From Choristoneura fumiferana (taxonomy: Eukaryota; Arthropoda; Insecta; Lepidoptera; Tortricidae), in assembly GCF_025370935.1 (NCBI RefSeq), contig NC_133501.1:7121036-7185035 (forward strand): a stretch of 64,000 nt of DNA, written 5' to 3'. Below are positions 11,601 to 25,000 of this stretch, in pieces (the first letter of the stretch is position 1; every line of letters begins with the position of its first letter). The notes under the pieces were generated by a model. The model was not told the DNA's origin and ran no database searches. It saw only the letters and a list, made by a program, of their open reading frames with translations. Made by a program: the position numbers and the translations under genes.

Positions 11601-14600
11601 TTTTAAGTTTTTCAAGGGCAATGCAAATCAAAGGCCCCATGATAATATTTGCTACAGGCCCCGCGCTGGCTTAATCCGGCTCTGTTGCCACCAGAGATGT
11701 GCGAGGATATGTTACGAGGAATATGTTTTTCATGGTGTACTGCCTTTTCGGCGAAATATGTTTCGCCAAATTTCACTTAGCAACCAATCTTTCGCCAAAG
11801 TTTCATTTGGCAAACAATTCGTTGGCATAACTTTACTCCGCATTTTTCTTATTACGCAACAATTTTATATTGCAAAATTTTACTTCATCACTTCATCACT
11901 TTTATGTGGCAAATAATTATGTAGCAAATGATTGGCTAAGGCGAATAACAAATTGTCAAATAACATTTGGCCAATTTTTATATTGCAAAGTTTTACTTCA
12001 AAATTTGTGCGAGCGAGCGAAGCGAGCGAGCAAGACGGCTCGGAGCAGAAGCGACTTGGATAGTTTAGGTTCAGAAGGCTAAGGCGGGAGCGAAGCGGAG
12101 CGTAGCTCCCGCCTTAGCCTTCGATGTTAGTTTTTTTTTATAGCAGCCAGGATAACTGCCACTAGGAAAGTAGGTTGTATGCCATTCAATATGTTGCTAA
12201 GTTAAGGTATGCCAATCAATACATTTGACCAAAATATAAAAGACATCTTAAAAAAATCCCAGGTAATAATTTGCATAATAATAATTTATCAAATGATTAG
12301 TTGGGAAATGATATCAGTGCGAAATGTTGAGTTGGGAAATAACATTTCGCCTAAATAAAAATATGGGATAAATAGTTTGGGAGCTAATAATTTGCTAAAT
12401 AATTTTCGCCGAATCATTAGTAAACCGTTTTTCATGAACCAATAGGAACGCTTCATTTACCTCGCCTCGCTCCGCTCAGCTGTTTCCACCAGAGATGTGC
12501 TGATCGAGGATGTGTAAATGAAGCATTTCTATTGGCTACTGAAAACATCCTCGCACGTTATTGGTGGTAACGCTGTTTAGTACCCTGTGTCGTGCTACAC
12601 ACCTTAAGTCAATATAGTAGAAAGATATCACAATAAAAAAATATAAATCTTAAAAAAAATTAGACGCAGGCCATAGAGTAAGATAAATATACCAAAAGGA
12701 ATAGAGAGCGTACTCAACGCAATTATCTGTCACCCCGTTTGACGCGACGCCATATTTGAAATACTACCGTGCTGCCCTCTGAAAATTGGTGTCAGACGCC
12801 GTATATATATATGCATACCTACAAATATAACCATGTCTTTATTAGAGCCCCGCAGACCGCAGACTATATCGGCCGAGAGTTTAATTAGGCTGTTAATCTG
12901 TATAAAGATGTATGCAAGTGCGCATATTATAACGATTCGGTATCGGTCGTTATAGTGTGCGCCTTGTGTGCGCACTTGCATACGTCTTTATACTGATTAA
13001 AGAGCCTAACTAAACTACCGGCAATAAAAAGTCTGCGGTCTGCGGGGGCTCTTACTCGTATAGTTTAGTAGGGATATAAAAAAAATAACAAGTTTTACTT
13101 ATTAGTTTTATTGTGCTTATTTTACGTAATATAAATGGGCAGCTTGTTTAATTTCATCCATACCATCCAAATATGTGACTTTTCCTTTAAGAAGGTTGTT
13201 TCTATTTTGATCCTCTGCTTTAAAATGTATGCCACATATTCTTTTGTGCTTATACCGCACGTAGTCTTCTGGGTTTTCCAATTTTTCTCCCATGACATTC
13301 ACCCAAGCTTTAAATTGCTCAGGAAATTTATCAGGGTTGGGAAATCGATGAAGTGGTATTTCTGCTGGAAAACAAAAATAGTTATAGAAATAGAAATAAG
13401 CTTTATTGTATAACTGTGTTTTTACAATGATGGTAGCTTGGAAAACACTGCTTAAACATACTTAAATAGATACATACTTATATGTATCACACCTCCAATC
13501 TTCAATATCATTAGTATTTTACACAAATAATATCTGTCCCAACCTGGGATCGAACCCAGGACCTTAAGCTTTGTAGTCAGGTTCTGTTACCACTCGGACA
13601 TCCTATCGTAAAGTATATTAAATAAGTCGTGTCTAAATAAAACCCCGTTGGCATGGCGCCGTTCTGATCTTACAGGTAATAAATAATCAGTTTCTTTTGC
13701 CGGGAAAACATGCAATCAGAGCCCGATTGCATAATAAAATACAAGCTAATAGTATTAGCGATTATGTATTGAAATTCACGAATATTATTAGCTTTTACTT
13801 TATTATGCACTTGGGCCCAGGTCTCAATTAGTTCAGCAGGACGAGTATTATAAAAACTAAGCTAAATGATAGAAAAACTAATGTTACTTACCACTATGTT
13901 CGCAGCCTAACGCACAACGCATGTTGAATGTCGTAATAATCACAAAATAAAACAAAAACAGCGTCCAAATCGCAAACACAAAAAAAAAACAATTCAAAAG
14001 CATCCTTTCGCAAAGTAAATCCCGCAACTCATCGAAGAAACTTTCAAGACGAAAGCGAATCTGAACTTGTTGTTGTTTCTTTAAAAAAATATGGCTCTGT
14101 CCATCGGAGGACAATTTTGCCAGTGTCTAGTAGTTTTTGCCGTTGTACGGTAAAAAAATTCTAGAAAACGAAATATGAGAGGTAATGGTGGATGAACGAT
14201 GACAGCGCGAATCAAAAACTGAACTTGAATAACCGTTTCTATGACGGACGTAGGTATGCAGTCCCTAGACTAGACATTATGATTTCTGTGTTGCTTGCTA
14301 ACTAAACTATGACAAATAAAGAAAATAGGAAATAATTTTGGAGAATATTTTAAAATAAACACTGTAATTGGTTGGATTTGATAAATGAAAATAATAAAAT
14401 GCATATTCAGATAGAAGTATAAGTAAAAGAATATATAAAACTAGATAATACTGCACTAACGACATCTATCACCTATACCGACAAAATTTCGAGTCCAAAA
14501 AGAGCTGTGGACTACATGATCTCAAGAGATAGCGCTGTAATCGAGTTTCAAAGCTGTCAAATCCAAATGCTCTAACTTGTCTACCCCTGCGCAGGCCCTT

Positions 14601-16013
14601 GTTTTTTGAAACAAACAGGCAGAGATATGTGGTGCATAGGAGAAATTCGTGTCTGTACCGTTGTCCAGCGGTGGTGTAGCGGTATAGCAGGCGGCACGGA
14701 ATGCCGAGGACCTGGGTTCGATTCCCAGCGCTGGTCTTATTTTTCTGGTTTTTCTGTGCAGTTTGTATTTTCGATATGTGTTTTACGGGATGACCGTAAA
14801 AGTAACAAAAATTTGGAATTGAAATAAACAAATACAAAAAGATTCCAAAAAACCAATCTTAATTGGTTTTAGTTTTTAAATTTTGATATGACGTGGTTTA
14901 TAGATGAAAATTCGTTATGGACGACTGGGAAAGAGGGCCCAGACAGTGCTGGACTCTCGCTGAACCACTTGTGACGGTAACGATGACAGGAAAAGCGCTA
15001 AAGATGATGACGCCAGTGCCAACCATGAGAATGCCACAGGTAATGATGATAACGACCATGATGATGATACTGTGATTAATGATAATGACGATAATGTTCT
15101 TGTAGTAACAACGATGATGGTGATGACGATAATAATGATAATCACAATGGTGATGAGAATGACGTTGATAGTAATGGTAACGAAGATAACAACGACAACG
15201 CCGATATTAATGCGAAAGACAAAAACTATTATAATGTCGCATGTCGCCGATTTTGGTGGTTATAATGACGATGACAACGGTATTGCCCGCAATATTGATG
15301 ATAAAAATGTTGGGTAGTGTGTGTCTGCCTTAAATAACTCTATAATTGTCATTGACGAAAACGTCTATATTTATGGTTTACGAGAGCTTTTTGCTCCTTT
15401 CTCTTCCTCTGCTGCCGCCATTACGTACGGACATATATTAAACAATTAAACAATTTATTTCAATAACAACTTCTTTTACATGGCATTTATTAATGGCTGG
15501 AGCCTCCTTTTAAGCTTGATAAAGCCTGTGTCAGGAGGCACCGCTCCTCTATAGTTATAGTCTGCATGTACAGTCAGCATCTAAAGCAGCCGGTCACTCT
15601 GCCGCAATAGTACATATTTATCACTTGCATGGCGTTACGTATTTGTAACAAAGCTACTTCTGACGCTGACCGTACTAAGATGGTGTTACATTTATAAATC
15701 AATTTGTGACTGTTACATTCTATTCTATTACCTATTCTATTTATAATACTTATTGCATGCAAGCATATAGGCATGCAATATCGAATAATCCTGCACAATT
15801 TATATAATTTATATATATCACTGCTCCAGATCGATAGAGACACAATCCAAAACAAGTTTTATAATTTGATAATTTAACTTTGATTGAAGAGTGACATATT
15901 CTAAAATGTTATGTCCTAGAATTTTTAGTTGTGCCACCATCAAATCAAAGCAGCAACATCAATTGAAATAAACACAAAAGACAAACGCAAAAAACAAGAA
16001 CCCATAAAAGAAA

Positions 16014-16077
<64 letters not shown>

Positions 16078-19000
16078 GTGTGTGTGTGTTTGTGTGTGTG
16101 CGTGTGTATGTGTGTGTGTGTATGTGTACTTACTATTAAGTATGTGATATCATTTTTTTAGGTGTTGCAATAGTTCCTCAGTCTCCTCATAGGTTTTAGC
16201 TTCAAGCCATGTCAGAATGATCCTTTTGCACTCATTATATTGTCTACTGTAAAATTTTAATTCCCTGTTCAGTTTGTTGTACAGAAAAGCAGAAAGTTTA
16301 ATATATTGTCGGCTAGCAAATTTGGTTTTTGTTTGAGGTGCAAATGCTACGTTATCCTTTCTTCTTCTAAGTGTAATACTGCTGTCATATGGTAAAGCCT
16401 TATGTTTTTTTAACACTACATGAGTAATATACAATTTTCTAACAGAAAGAAGTTTAGATAGTTTATACAAGCTCTCAGTGGAAAACCTTCTCTTTTTAAA
16501 ATACATTACTTTAATCAAACCTCTTAGAGCACGTTCGACCTGGAGAAAACGCGTTTTGGCCGCACCTCCCCATACAGATATGCAATAAATTATAACGGAT
16601 TGCACCAAGCATATATAAATATCCTTTATAAGATCTCTATTCGGAGCACTGGGCCTTCCCGACGCAGCGACACCTCTCGGCACTACATATCTTAGAGATT
16701 TGAAAACCCAAATCAATTTTCTTATTCGTGCAGATACATATTCAAGATGTTGATACCAAGAGAGTCGCTGATCCACAAAGACACCCAAATACTTGCAATG
16801 TGTAACTTTTAAAATACTTGGACAGTTACAATTATCCGATGTATAATCGCAACTATGACTATGTATTTTTATGGCAAAGTCAGTGTTAGGTTGTGTATCA
16901 TTATTAATACTAAAACATACGTAATTAGTCTTACTAGTATTTAATGTAAGTATGTTGTTTTGTAACCATTTATGTATTTGCCTCAACCTTTGTTCAGCAT
17001 TTTTCCTAACCGCAACCCAGGAATCACCAGTAAAAACGACGGCTGTATCATCAGCGTATGAAAATATTTTTGCATTTGCAACATGCATATTACAAAGGTC
17101 ATTAATGTACACCAAAAATAAAGTTGGACCAAGGACACTACCTTGCGGCACGCCGTACGACACCTCCTCATCGCCACTGATACAGTCAAACAACTTTACA
17201 CTTTGTCTTCTATTAGACAGGTAATCTTTGAACAGGCGAAGTGATGTACCTCTTATACCGAGCTTTTCTAGCTTGTGTACAAGGATGGGAACAGATACAG
17301 TATCGAACGCTTTTTTTAGGTCGAGGAACACTGACATACACTTCTTATGGTTGTCTAATTGTTCTACTACCAGTGAACTTAGTGAAACTACAGCATCCTC
17401 AGTTGAACGACCATGTCTGAAACCATATTGGGAGGGAGATAAAATATCAAAACTATTTAAAAAATTAAGTATCCTTACGTTAAGAAGTTTTTCCATAATT
17501 TTGGAGATCGCTGGCAGCACCGATATCGGCCTATAGTTATTTATATCATTTCTGTCCCCACCCTTGTACACGGGTGTTATAATTGCCCGTTTGAGAAGAG
17601 CTGGGAAGATTCCTGTATCAAAACAAAGGTTAATGAGGTGTGTTATAACTGGGACTACCTCTGTATTTGCCATTTTCAAAAAAATTTTAGGAATATTATC
17701 CCATCCTGGAGCACTATCCGATTTGAGAGTCATCAGAGTGTTGTAAACCTCGATGTCATCGGTGTGGAGAAGCACAAATGAATTAGGCTGAGAAGGTAGA
17801 TGATCAAGGTAAGAATTTTGCGTATTTTTATCGGGATGAACATGTTCGGCAAGCTGTTTGCCTATGTTAACAAAATATTCATTTATGAAATCTGCGGAGG
17901 AGGTTGGGTCTGATTTTATATTTCGTAGTTCCGAGTTTGTACAATTATTTACACTTGTATATGTAATGTTTTTAATATTTTTCCATAGTGTTTTATTATT
18001 TTTAATAGATTTGGCTAGTAAATCCCTTTCATATCTTCTTTTTAATTTTTTTATAAGGTTATTGCAGTAGTTTCTATATCTAATATATGTTATCTTTTTA
18101 ATTTCATTAAATGGATCATTACGGACTTGTTGTTGCAATTTATCACGATTTCTTATACAACGAAGGATCCCTGATGTGATCCATGGCTTGATAATTCGAT
18201 ATTTATTTGATATTGTGGAAACTACTGTATTTTCTTTCAAAGTTTGTGTTAATTTACATATAAGCCCCTCTACGACCTCATCAGGATCATTACAAAATAA
18301 AAGTTCTGATAATTTTTTGGTTTTAAGGTGCGTGACGGCTTCTTCAAAATTAATAGTTTTTTTTATTTTAGATACTGGTGGGTAGTTTTTAGTTTTAGCT
18401 ATAGATAAAAACGTAGTGAAGTGATCAGAAGTAGTGGTATATAAAATAGCTACTGAGGCTAACGCTTTGCTTCTATTTATTCTCAACATAAAATGGTCCA
18501 GGCAGTTCTTATCTCTTGTAGGTATAGTATGACCAGCCAAGATACCATACAAGGACAGCATGTTTAGATAGTTGATTCTATTATTTTGTTCATAGTAACT
18601 TTCAATAGGTTTGAGTGCAATATTGATATTAATGTCACCGGCAATAATAATGTTTTTATTTGTATGATTTAGGGTATCTAGTTGTACCCCCAATGAGTTT
18701 ATAAAACCTTCCGCATTTGGGTAAGATGGAGACCTGTACATACACAGAACGTAGTAATTCAATATTTCTAGTTGTAAACAAGACGACTGGGGCAGTTTAA
18801 TTTCGTGAATTTTATGCTTTAATGAATTTTTAACATACACTACCACCCCATCATTTTGATTGAGCTGACATTTTGTAGAATACGAGTTATAATTCGATAG
18901 TTGTGGTAAGGGTTTGTTTACGTTTAATCTGCATTCCGTTAAGATTATTACGTCTGTATCAAATGGAAGGCTAGATAAAGTCAGTAAGAAGTCGTCAAAG

Positions 19001-22000
19001 TTGCAATATATACTCCTAATATTTTGGGATATCACAGTAAAATCATCCCTTCTAACCTGTAAGTAGCTTTTAAATTCTGCAACGTTACACTGAAACGAAC
19101 GCGCTATTTCTAGGTTATCAATTTCGTTCAATGTTTGTAGCGTACTATCCATCCTTATTAATGTTACAACACGTCGTATCATCAGCGTACCTCGTGCACT
19201 TAAGAAGGAATATGCTTAGATAATGTACTGTCTCATATAAACTGACCCCAAAGAATGAAAACACAACGAATAAATACAATCGGTGGTTAGGCGCATAACA
19301 ATAGTGTGCCTCATGTTTTATTATACAAATTGGCAGTAGAATTCTATAATAACCTAAGATAATTTAGTAGTGAGAGTTTCGTTTATTAAGCAGTTGAGTG
19401 TATAACTGAATGTAAGTATTTGGTAAAAGTAAAATCTAGATAAAATTAATATTGAAAGTGTTTGTGTGTGTGTGTGTTGTGCTTGAATAAGGTTATACAA
19501 AATAATATTGTAACATACCATAATAATATGAACAAGTTCAGGGCTCCCGGTTAAATAATCCACTAATAAGTAAATAAGCTCCACTCGAGCGTTATTAGTA
19601 ATAAATAATAATACCAATTTATTGACACATCTTTTTAAACATTTTAAAATAATTTTCTTAGGTAGTCAGGTTTCCTGCTGCATCAAATGTTGAACTTGTT
19701 TTTCACTTTCAATCAAAATAATAGGTGCATTGTCATGTTTTCGTACAAAGATCTTTCCGAAATTGGGCCAGCAATATTTGTAACCTTTTGACTTAGCCAG
19801 GTCCCGAGCCAGGTAGTGCAGGCGAGCGGCCTTCGGTGTTAAGTTCTCTGAAAGAAAGATTGGTGTATCTTCTTGAGTTTTGAAGCCTAGATGTTTTGCG
19901 CAGAGTTTGTTGTTGTTACTTTTGTTGAAAGATTTTGCCTTCTTGAATAGTTCAGTTTTCAGCAAAACGGAACTAGTTTCTACGATAATCGGAGTATTTT
20001 TGTGCTCAGGTTTCTTTGCGCGCACTCTATAAATGTCCTTAATATCACTTTTATTCACTTTACACTTAATTGTCTCTGCAAAGCTTATTACCATTTGTAT
20101 CAAATCTTGTTTGGTTTCAGCTGCTTGCTTAGGTACACCTTTTAATTCGAAATTAGCTTTTCGAGAGCCCGCCCGTAGTTCTTCAACTTTATTTTCCAGA
20201 AATAAAATATATTGCCTATCCTCCTTCACATGATTTTCTAGGTGGTTAATTTGTTTTTTAAATTCTTCATTCTGTGCATGCAGAATACTGACAGAGCTCT
20301 CAATGTTTTGGTTCGATTGTTGAATTTCTTTAAGAGTTGACTTAAGACTGGCGAGTTCTTCTCTTTGAGATATAGTAAATGTTGTCATTAGTTGCTTCAT
20401 CTCCTCCTTAAAATCCCTGAACAGATCATCAGACAAACTATGTCTTTGGACTCGTTGAGTAACGTAATTAGGAGGCGTAACCTGATCGTCATACGACATC
20501 TCCAGATTTGTAATGTTACTGTTGAGTTCACTCATTGTATACTAGGATAACAGATATCCGATTAGTAATGACAGAGCGAAAGGCACGAGAGTGAGCAGTG
20601 CCTGCGAGCGCACTTAATGAGCGGCGCGGTGACATCAACAGCGTACGCGCCTTGTGAGCGAGAGGGTCGCAGCGAGCACAGTTCGTTAGTATGCAGGTAA
20701 TGAATGAATGAAGTACCAGGAGCAACTCGCTGCCGTCGCGCGTCGCGCCGTAAATACTTCTTGATTTTATGCACTCCTATTCTCACTCACGAATTAATGT
20801 CACTTATTTTATTTTTATAATTTAAAAAATAAACCGTAACAGAATATCAAACACGTCTAACACCTTGTGAGATCCGAGGGGAAGAGGATAATTACAAAAT
20901 GTGAGTTTCTTGTGTGTGTAACAATGAATAAAGGATTATTCTATTCAGCAATGTGATGCCTATCAATAGAGCACAGCCGTGCCTCTCGCTCCGTTAGCAT
21001 GTTCCAATTTGATACTTATTTCCACTGTTTGTCGACTCGACACCTGTCGTCATCCTATCATATGCCAATTGTAATGATGATGGTAATGATGTGAATAGTA
21101 ATGGCAACGACGATGATAAGGATGTTGATGATATAAATGCTAACGAAGATGACGACGACAACGTCACTATCAATGCCAGTGTCAGTAATGATGATAATAT
21201 CGCCAACTTTGGTGATTATGATGTTAAAGCCAACGATATTGCTGATGCGAATGCCATTGACTATGCCACGCTTATTGTAACCACTCACAGTGCACTCGCT
21301 GCCGCAGGTCTCGCAGACGAAGGCGTGTGCGGGGCGGGGGCGCGCGCGGGGGGGCTCCTTCAGCCGCTGGTTGAGGTGCGCGCGCGCGCGGTGCGTGCCC
21401 CACGACTGCGCGTCGCTGAACCACTTGTTGCACTGCAATGTCACAGCTACGGTCACAACAAAATATTAAACAATAATAATCGGTGAAGGAAAACAGTAAG
21501 ACAACCTTACCTGCAAAGTTATTTAATGGTGTGTGTTTCGTTTCTAAACCGCAGTAGTAACGCGTGGATAGCACAGCCCAAGGCCAAGCCGAATACAATG
21601 ATGATAATGATGATGATGATGAAGATATAGTAACAATATTGCCCGCTACCGTTTTGTCGTTGGTCCTTACAAACATGTTGACATTAAGGCGGCGTTTTGC
21701 ATTTCCACTAGAGAAATGCGAGGATGTTGCGAGTAATCTGTTTGTCATGAGCCAATAGAAACGCTAACGCTTCATTTAACGCATCATCGCTCAGCGCAGC
21801 TCTAGTTAATGATAACATTGATGATGATGATGATAATGATTATGAAGATTGAAGATATTGATGATGTTAATGATGATATTGATGAAGAAATCCTGTATAA
21901 ACGTGTATAGTACCTCTCGGCAGAGCAGCGCCCTCTGCGCGTGGTGTTCCCGCTGGTGCCGCCCGAGGCCCTCGTCGCTGCGGCACTCCTCCCCGCAGTG

Positions 22001-25000
22001 CGGACACGGCCTGCGCACACACATTATGTTGTTGTAGCGACTCCTAGCGCCATCTAGTGTGCAACTAGAAATTCCGACCTAGTTCGGTCCCCAGACATAA
22101 CACTTGCCTGGAGAGAGATCTCTTTATCAGAGGCTCCGCTCCACATTGTGATTCCCTGTCTATACGTAGACAATCAACTCTAAAGATATTATTATCGACA
22201 CGATTTTGTCTATGATTTTTTTTTTTTTTTTTTTGTTTAACAAATAAATATTTTTATATTTTATCTTTTTCTTTATCAAAAAACGGCGAAGCACATTTAG
22301 CGCATCTGACAAATAAATGAAGAGTGTAGAGTTAGAAATCAAGTAGACTTAGCAAAACATGCGAATATCTTTTGATATAATTAAAATATTTGTAGGTATA
22401 ACCTAAGGTATAATTAATCTAACTTAAAATAAAAAAGATGGTCTGAATTTATTAACAACAAAAATAATTGTTAATAAAAAAAATATATAATGAAATAACA
22501 ACTAGATATACAGTGTCTCAGTCAAAATACGGATGGACTGGATGGAGTGAGCTTGTGTTCAAGTGCCCATAAATTCAGGGCCGTCTTTCACCTATTAGAG
22601 GCCCTGGGCACCACATGCTGCATTCGGTAAGCCTGATTTTGAGTAGCTATCGGTTTTCGTTTGGTAATAGAGTAAGGTCAAACGGGACCCAATGCATCGC
22701 GGCGCGGGGCTCTGGGCACGTGCCCAGTGTGGAAGAGGAGCCTGCATACATTTTGTAAAAATAACGCGAGCACGCAAAATTAACGGGATTTATAACAAGA
22801 TTGGTTTTTGGAGTCTTTTTGTATTTTTCATTTCAACTCCAAATTTGTTACTTTTACGGTCATTCCGTGAAATCCATATCGAAAGACGAAAATATAAAGC
22901 TGCTTAAGAGGCTAAATAAGAAACAAACAAACTGAGATAAGCGGTGCATAGGAGAAATTTGTGTCTGTATTCACATTTCTCTCGCGTCTCTTAAAGATCC
23001 CGTGGACGGCATTTCGCACCAATCTTTCTATCCTCAAAGAGCTTCATATTAAAGACCGGCTTTCGTCGACTGTGCAATTACGAATACTGAAGTTCTTTGG
23101 TCACATCTCCAGAAATGAGAACTCAATGGAGAGATTGGTGGTTCAGGGGCAGGTGGAAGGCAAGAGGGCACGCGGCCGATCACCAACTCGCTGGACTGAC
23201 CTGATTAAAAAAGCTACTGAGTCCACCATGGTCCAGTGTACTCGCAACGCCTCTAACCGGCAGAAATGGAAGCACATTGCTAAGAGGGCTGTCCTCGAAA
23301 GGGTCTGCGACCCACCGAACATCTTTTCATGTACCTCGTCTGCGCAACCACGACCACTCTGACAAGAGTGTCCGACTAAGAAGAAGAGTATTCACATTTC
23401 TGTAGGGGTACAGCACGCAGCACGGAATGCTTCCCAGCGCTGGTGTCTTTTTCTGTTTTTTTCGGTACATCCATATTTCAGTTTGTTTTTTCGTCGTATA
23501 TCATTCAGTTACCTCATGGAGTCATCGCAGCCATCAGTCGCGGCGGCTGCGTGCGTCTCCATCGCCGCCACACTCGTGAAGTGCGCGCCGCACACAACAC
23601 ACTTACACTCGAACTGGGGCACTGACAGCTGCAACAAACGACAGTATCGTAGATAACAGCTTTAGACGACTAGACGCAGAGAGAAGCTTGTGATAAACAA
23701 GACTTTAAGGTGTCGATCGATGTCATTAGTCAATTGGTTTGGTAGATTTTGCTACTCGACCGATACCGATCGATAAACGATTGATAGATAGGTATAGTAG
23801 AAGCTATCGATCGACATCGGCTCATTAAATTAATCGACGATCAATTGATTGGTGTAGTAGTAGTAATTGTCATCTCTTCGTCATCACGCAAAAAATTAGA
23901 CGACCGTTGGAGTCAGAAATAATCATTCAAAATGCCGCGGAGCCTAAAAAGGACGAAATAAGTCTAGCGTTTAGCACTATAAAAATGAAAAAAAAAAATG
24001 AAAATGAAAAAATATTCGGGACACAAATATAATAATAAATACAACAAAAAATAAAATAAAGTAAAATAAAATAAAATGAGAATACAAAAAATAAATAAAA
24101 ATAATAAAGTAAGTAAATTAAACTTCAACAGTCGGGATCCATAACTTGGAATTTTTGAGCGGGTCACGTTTTTACTATTAGACTTGCTTTGCCTTTTTAT
24201 TTTTATTGAGTTTTTTTTTAATAATAACTTTGTGACAACGACATTCATATTTTTACAATAGTCTATTCAGTGTCTGAAATTGTAACTCGTAATAGACGTA
24301 TGTCAGTCAATTTCATTTGTAAAACATCAATCTAATACCTTTAAACGAGCAATTCTTGTATTCTTGTATGGCTTGGGGATCTCGGAAACGGCTCCAACGA
24401 TTTCGATGAAATTTGCTATGTAGGTGTTTTCGGGGATGAAAAATCGATCTAGCTTGGTCTTATCTCTGGGAAACTGCTTGTTATCGAGTTTTAGCCCGTG
24501 CAAAGCTCGGTCGCCCAGGTACTATTCTTTAAATAAACAATTTATTCATTCATTCAAACCATTTCCACGCTCACCTCACTGTTCCGATGCGTGCGCGTCT
24601 TGTGATGCCTCAAGCCGTTGTCGCCGACAAAGGTCTCGCCGCACATTTCGCACGCGGTGTTGGCCGCCGGATGCCGGCGCCGCACGTGCGTCAGGTACGA
24701 CGTGTATTTACTGCAACAATGCCGCATGCCACAGAAACAAGTACGTCTACCCACTTTATTTCGTTGTAAAGACCAGTTTCAAGTGCAACCCGCTACATCC
24801 CACAAGTTAATATAGTAGAAAGGTATAATCGAACCATAGATTAACCCCCTTATTCATAAACGACAATCAAACCTATTTTAGTTAAAATGCCGCTAAAATT
24901 AGTTTGTCCTTATCTGTCACTTCGACATTTGTATTTGTTAGAAAGGGACAAAGCATTTGTTAGTTAACATAGGCTTGTTATGTTTTATGAATAAGGGGGA

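Larger units (their letters stand above)
10730..11690 (+). repeat. Dispersed repeat interrupted by MITEs
   Basis: Left part 10730-10960 and right part about 11600-11690 match the split repeat at 355-1190. The middle is occupied by the MITE 11123-11580 and by 10960-11120, in which I recognise nothing. Confidence 0.55.
16000..20850 (-). mobile_element. Two-ORF non-LTR retrotransposon, apparently full length
   Basis: Minus-strand order: GC-rich 5' region (20850-20536), ORF1 (20535-19666), ~480-bp spacer, ORF2 (19182-16150), then a short 3' region running into (CA)n. Both ORFs are free of stops, so the copy looks recent. It lies within gene B intron 9 in the same orientation as B. Endonuclease-RT order and a coiled-coil ORF1 fit the CR1/jockey-like groups; the exact clade is not settled. 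The spacer itself contains a short (CA)n, so a composite of two elements is possible. End points are approximate. Confidence 0.75.

Noticed and set aside
14660..14740. tRNA gene with GGTTCGATTCCC B box
   Set aside because: Anticodon arm does not fold and SINE body with multiple copies follows; same for 13530-13607 and 49790-49860.
21091..21486. 131-codon plus-strand frame, Asp/Asn-rich
   Set aside because: GAT-triplet tract plus antisense of gene B exon 9.
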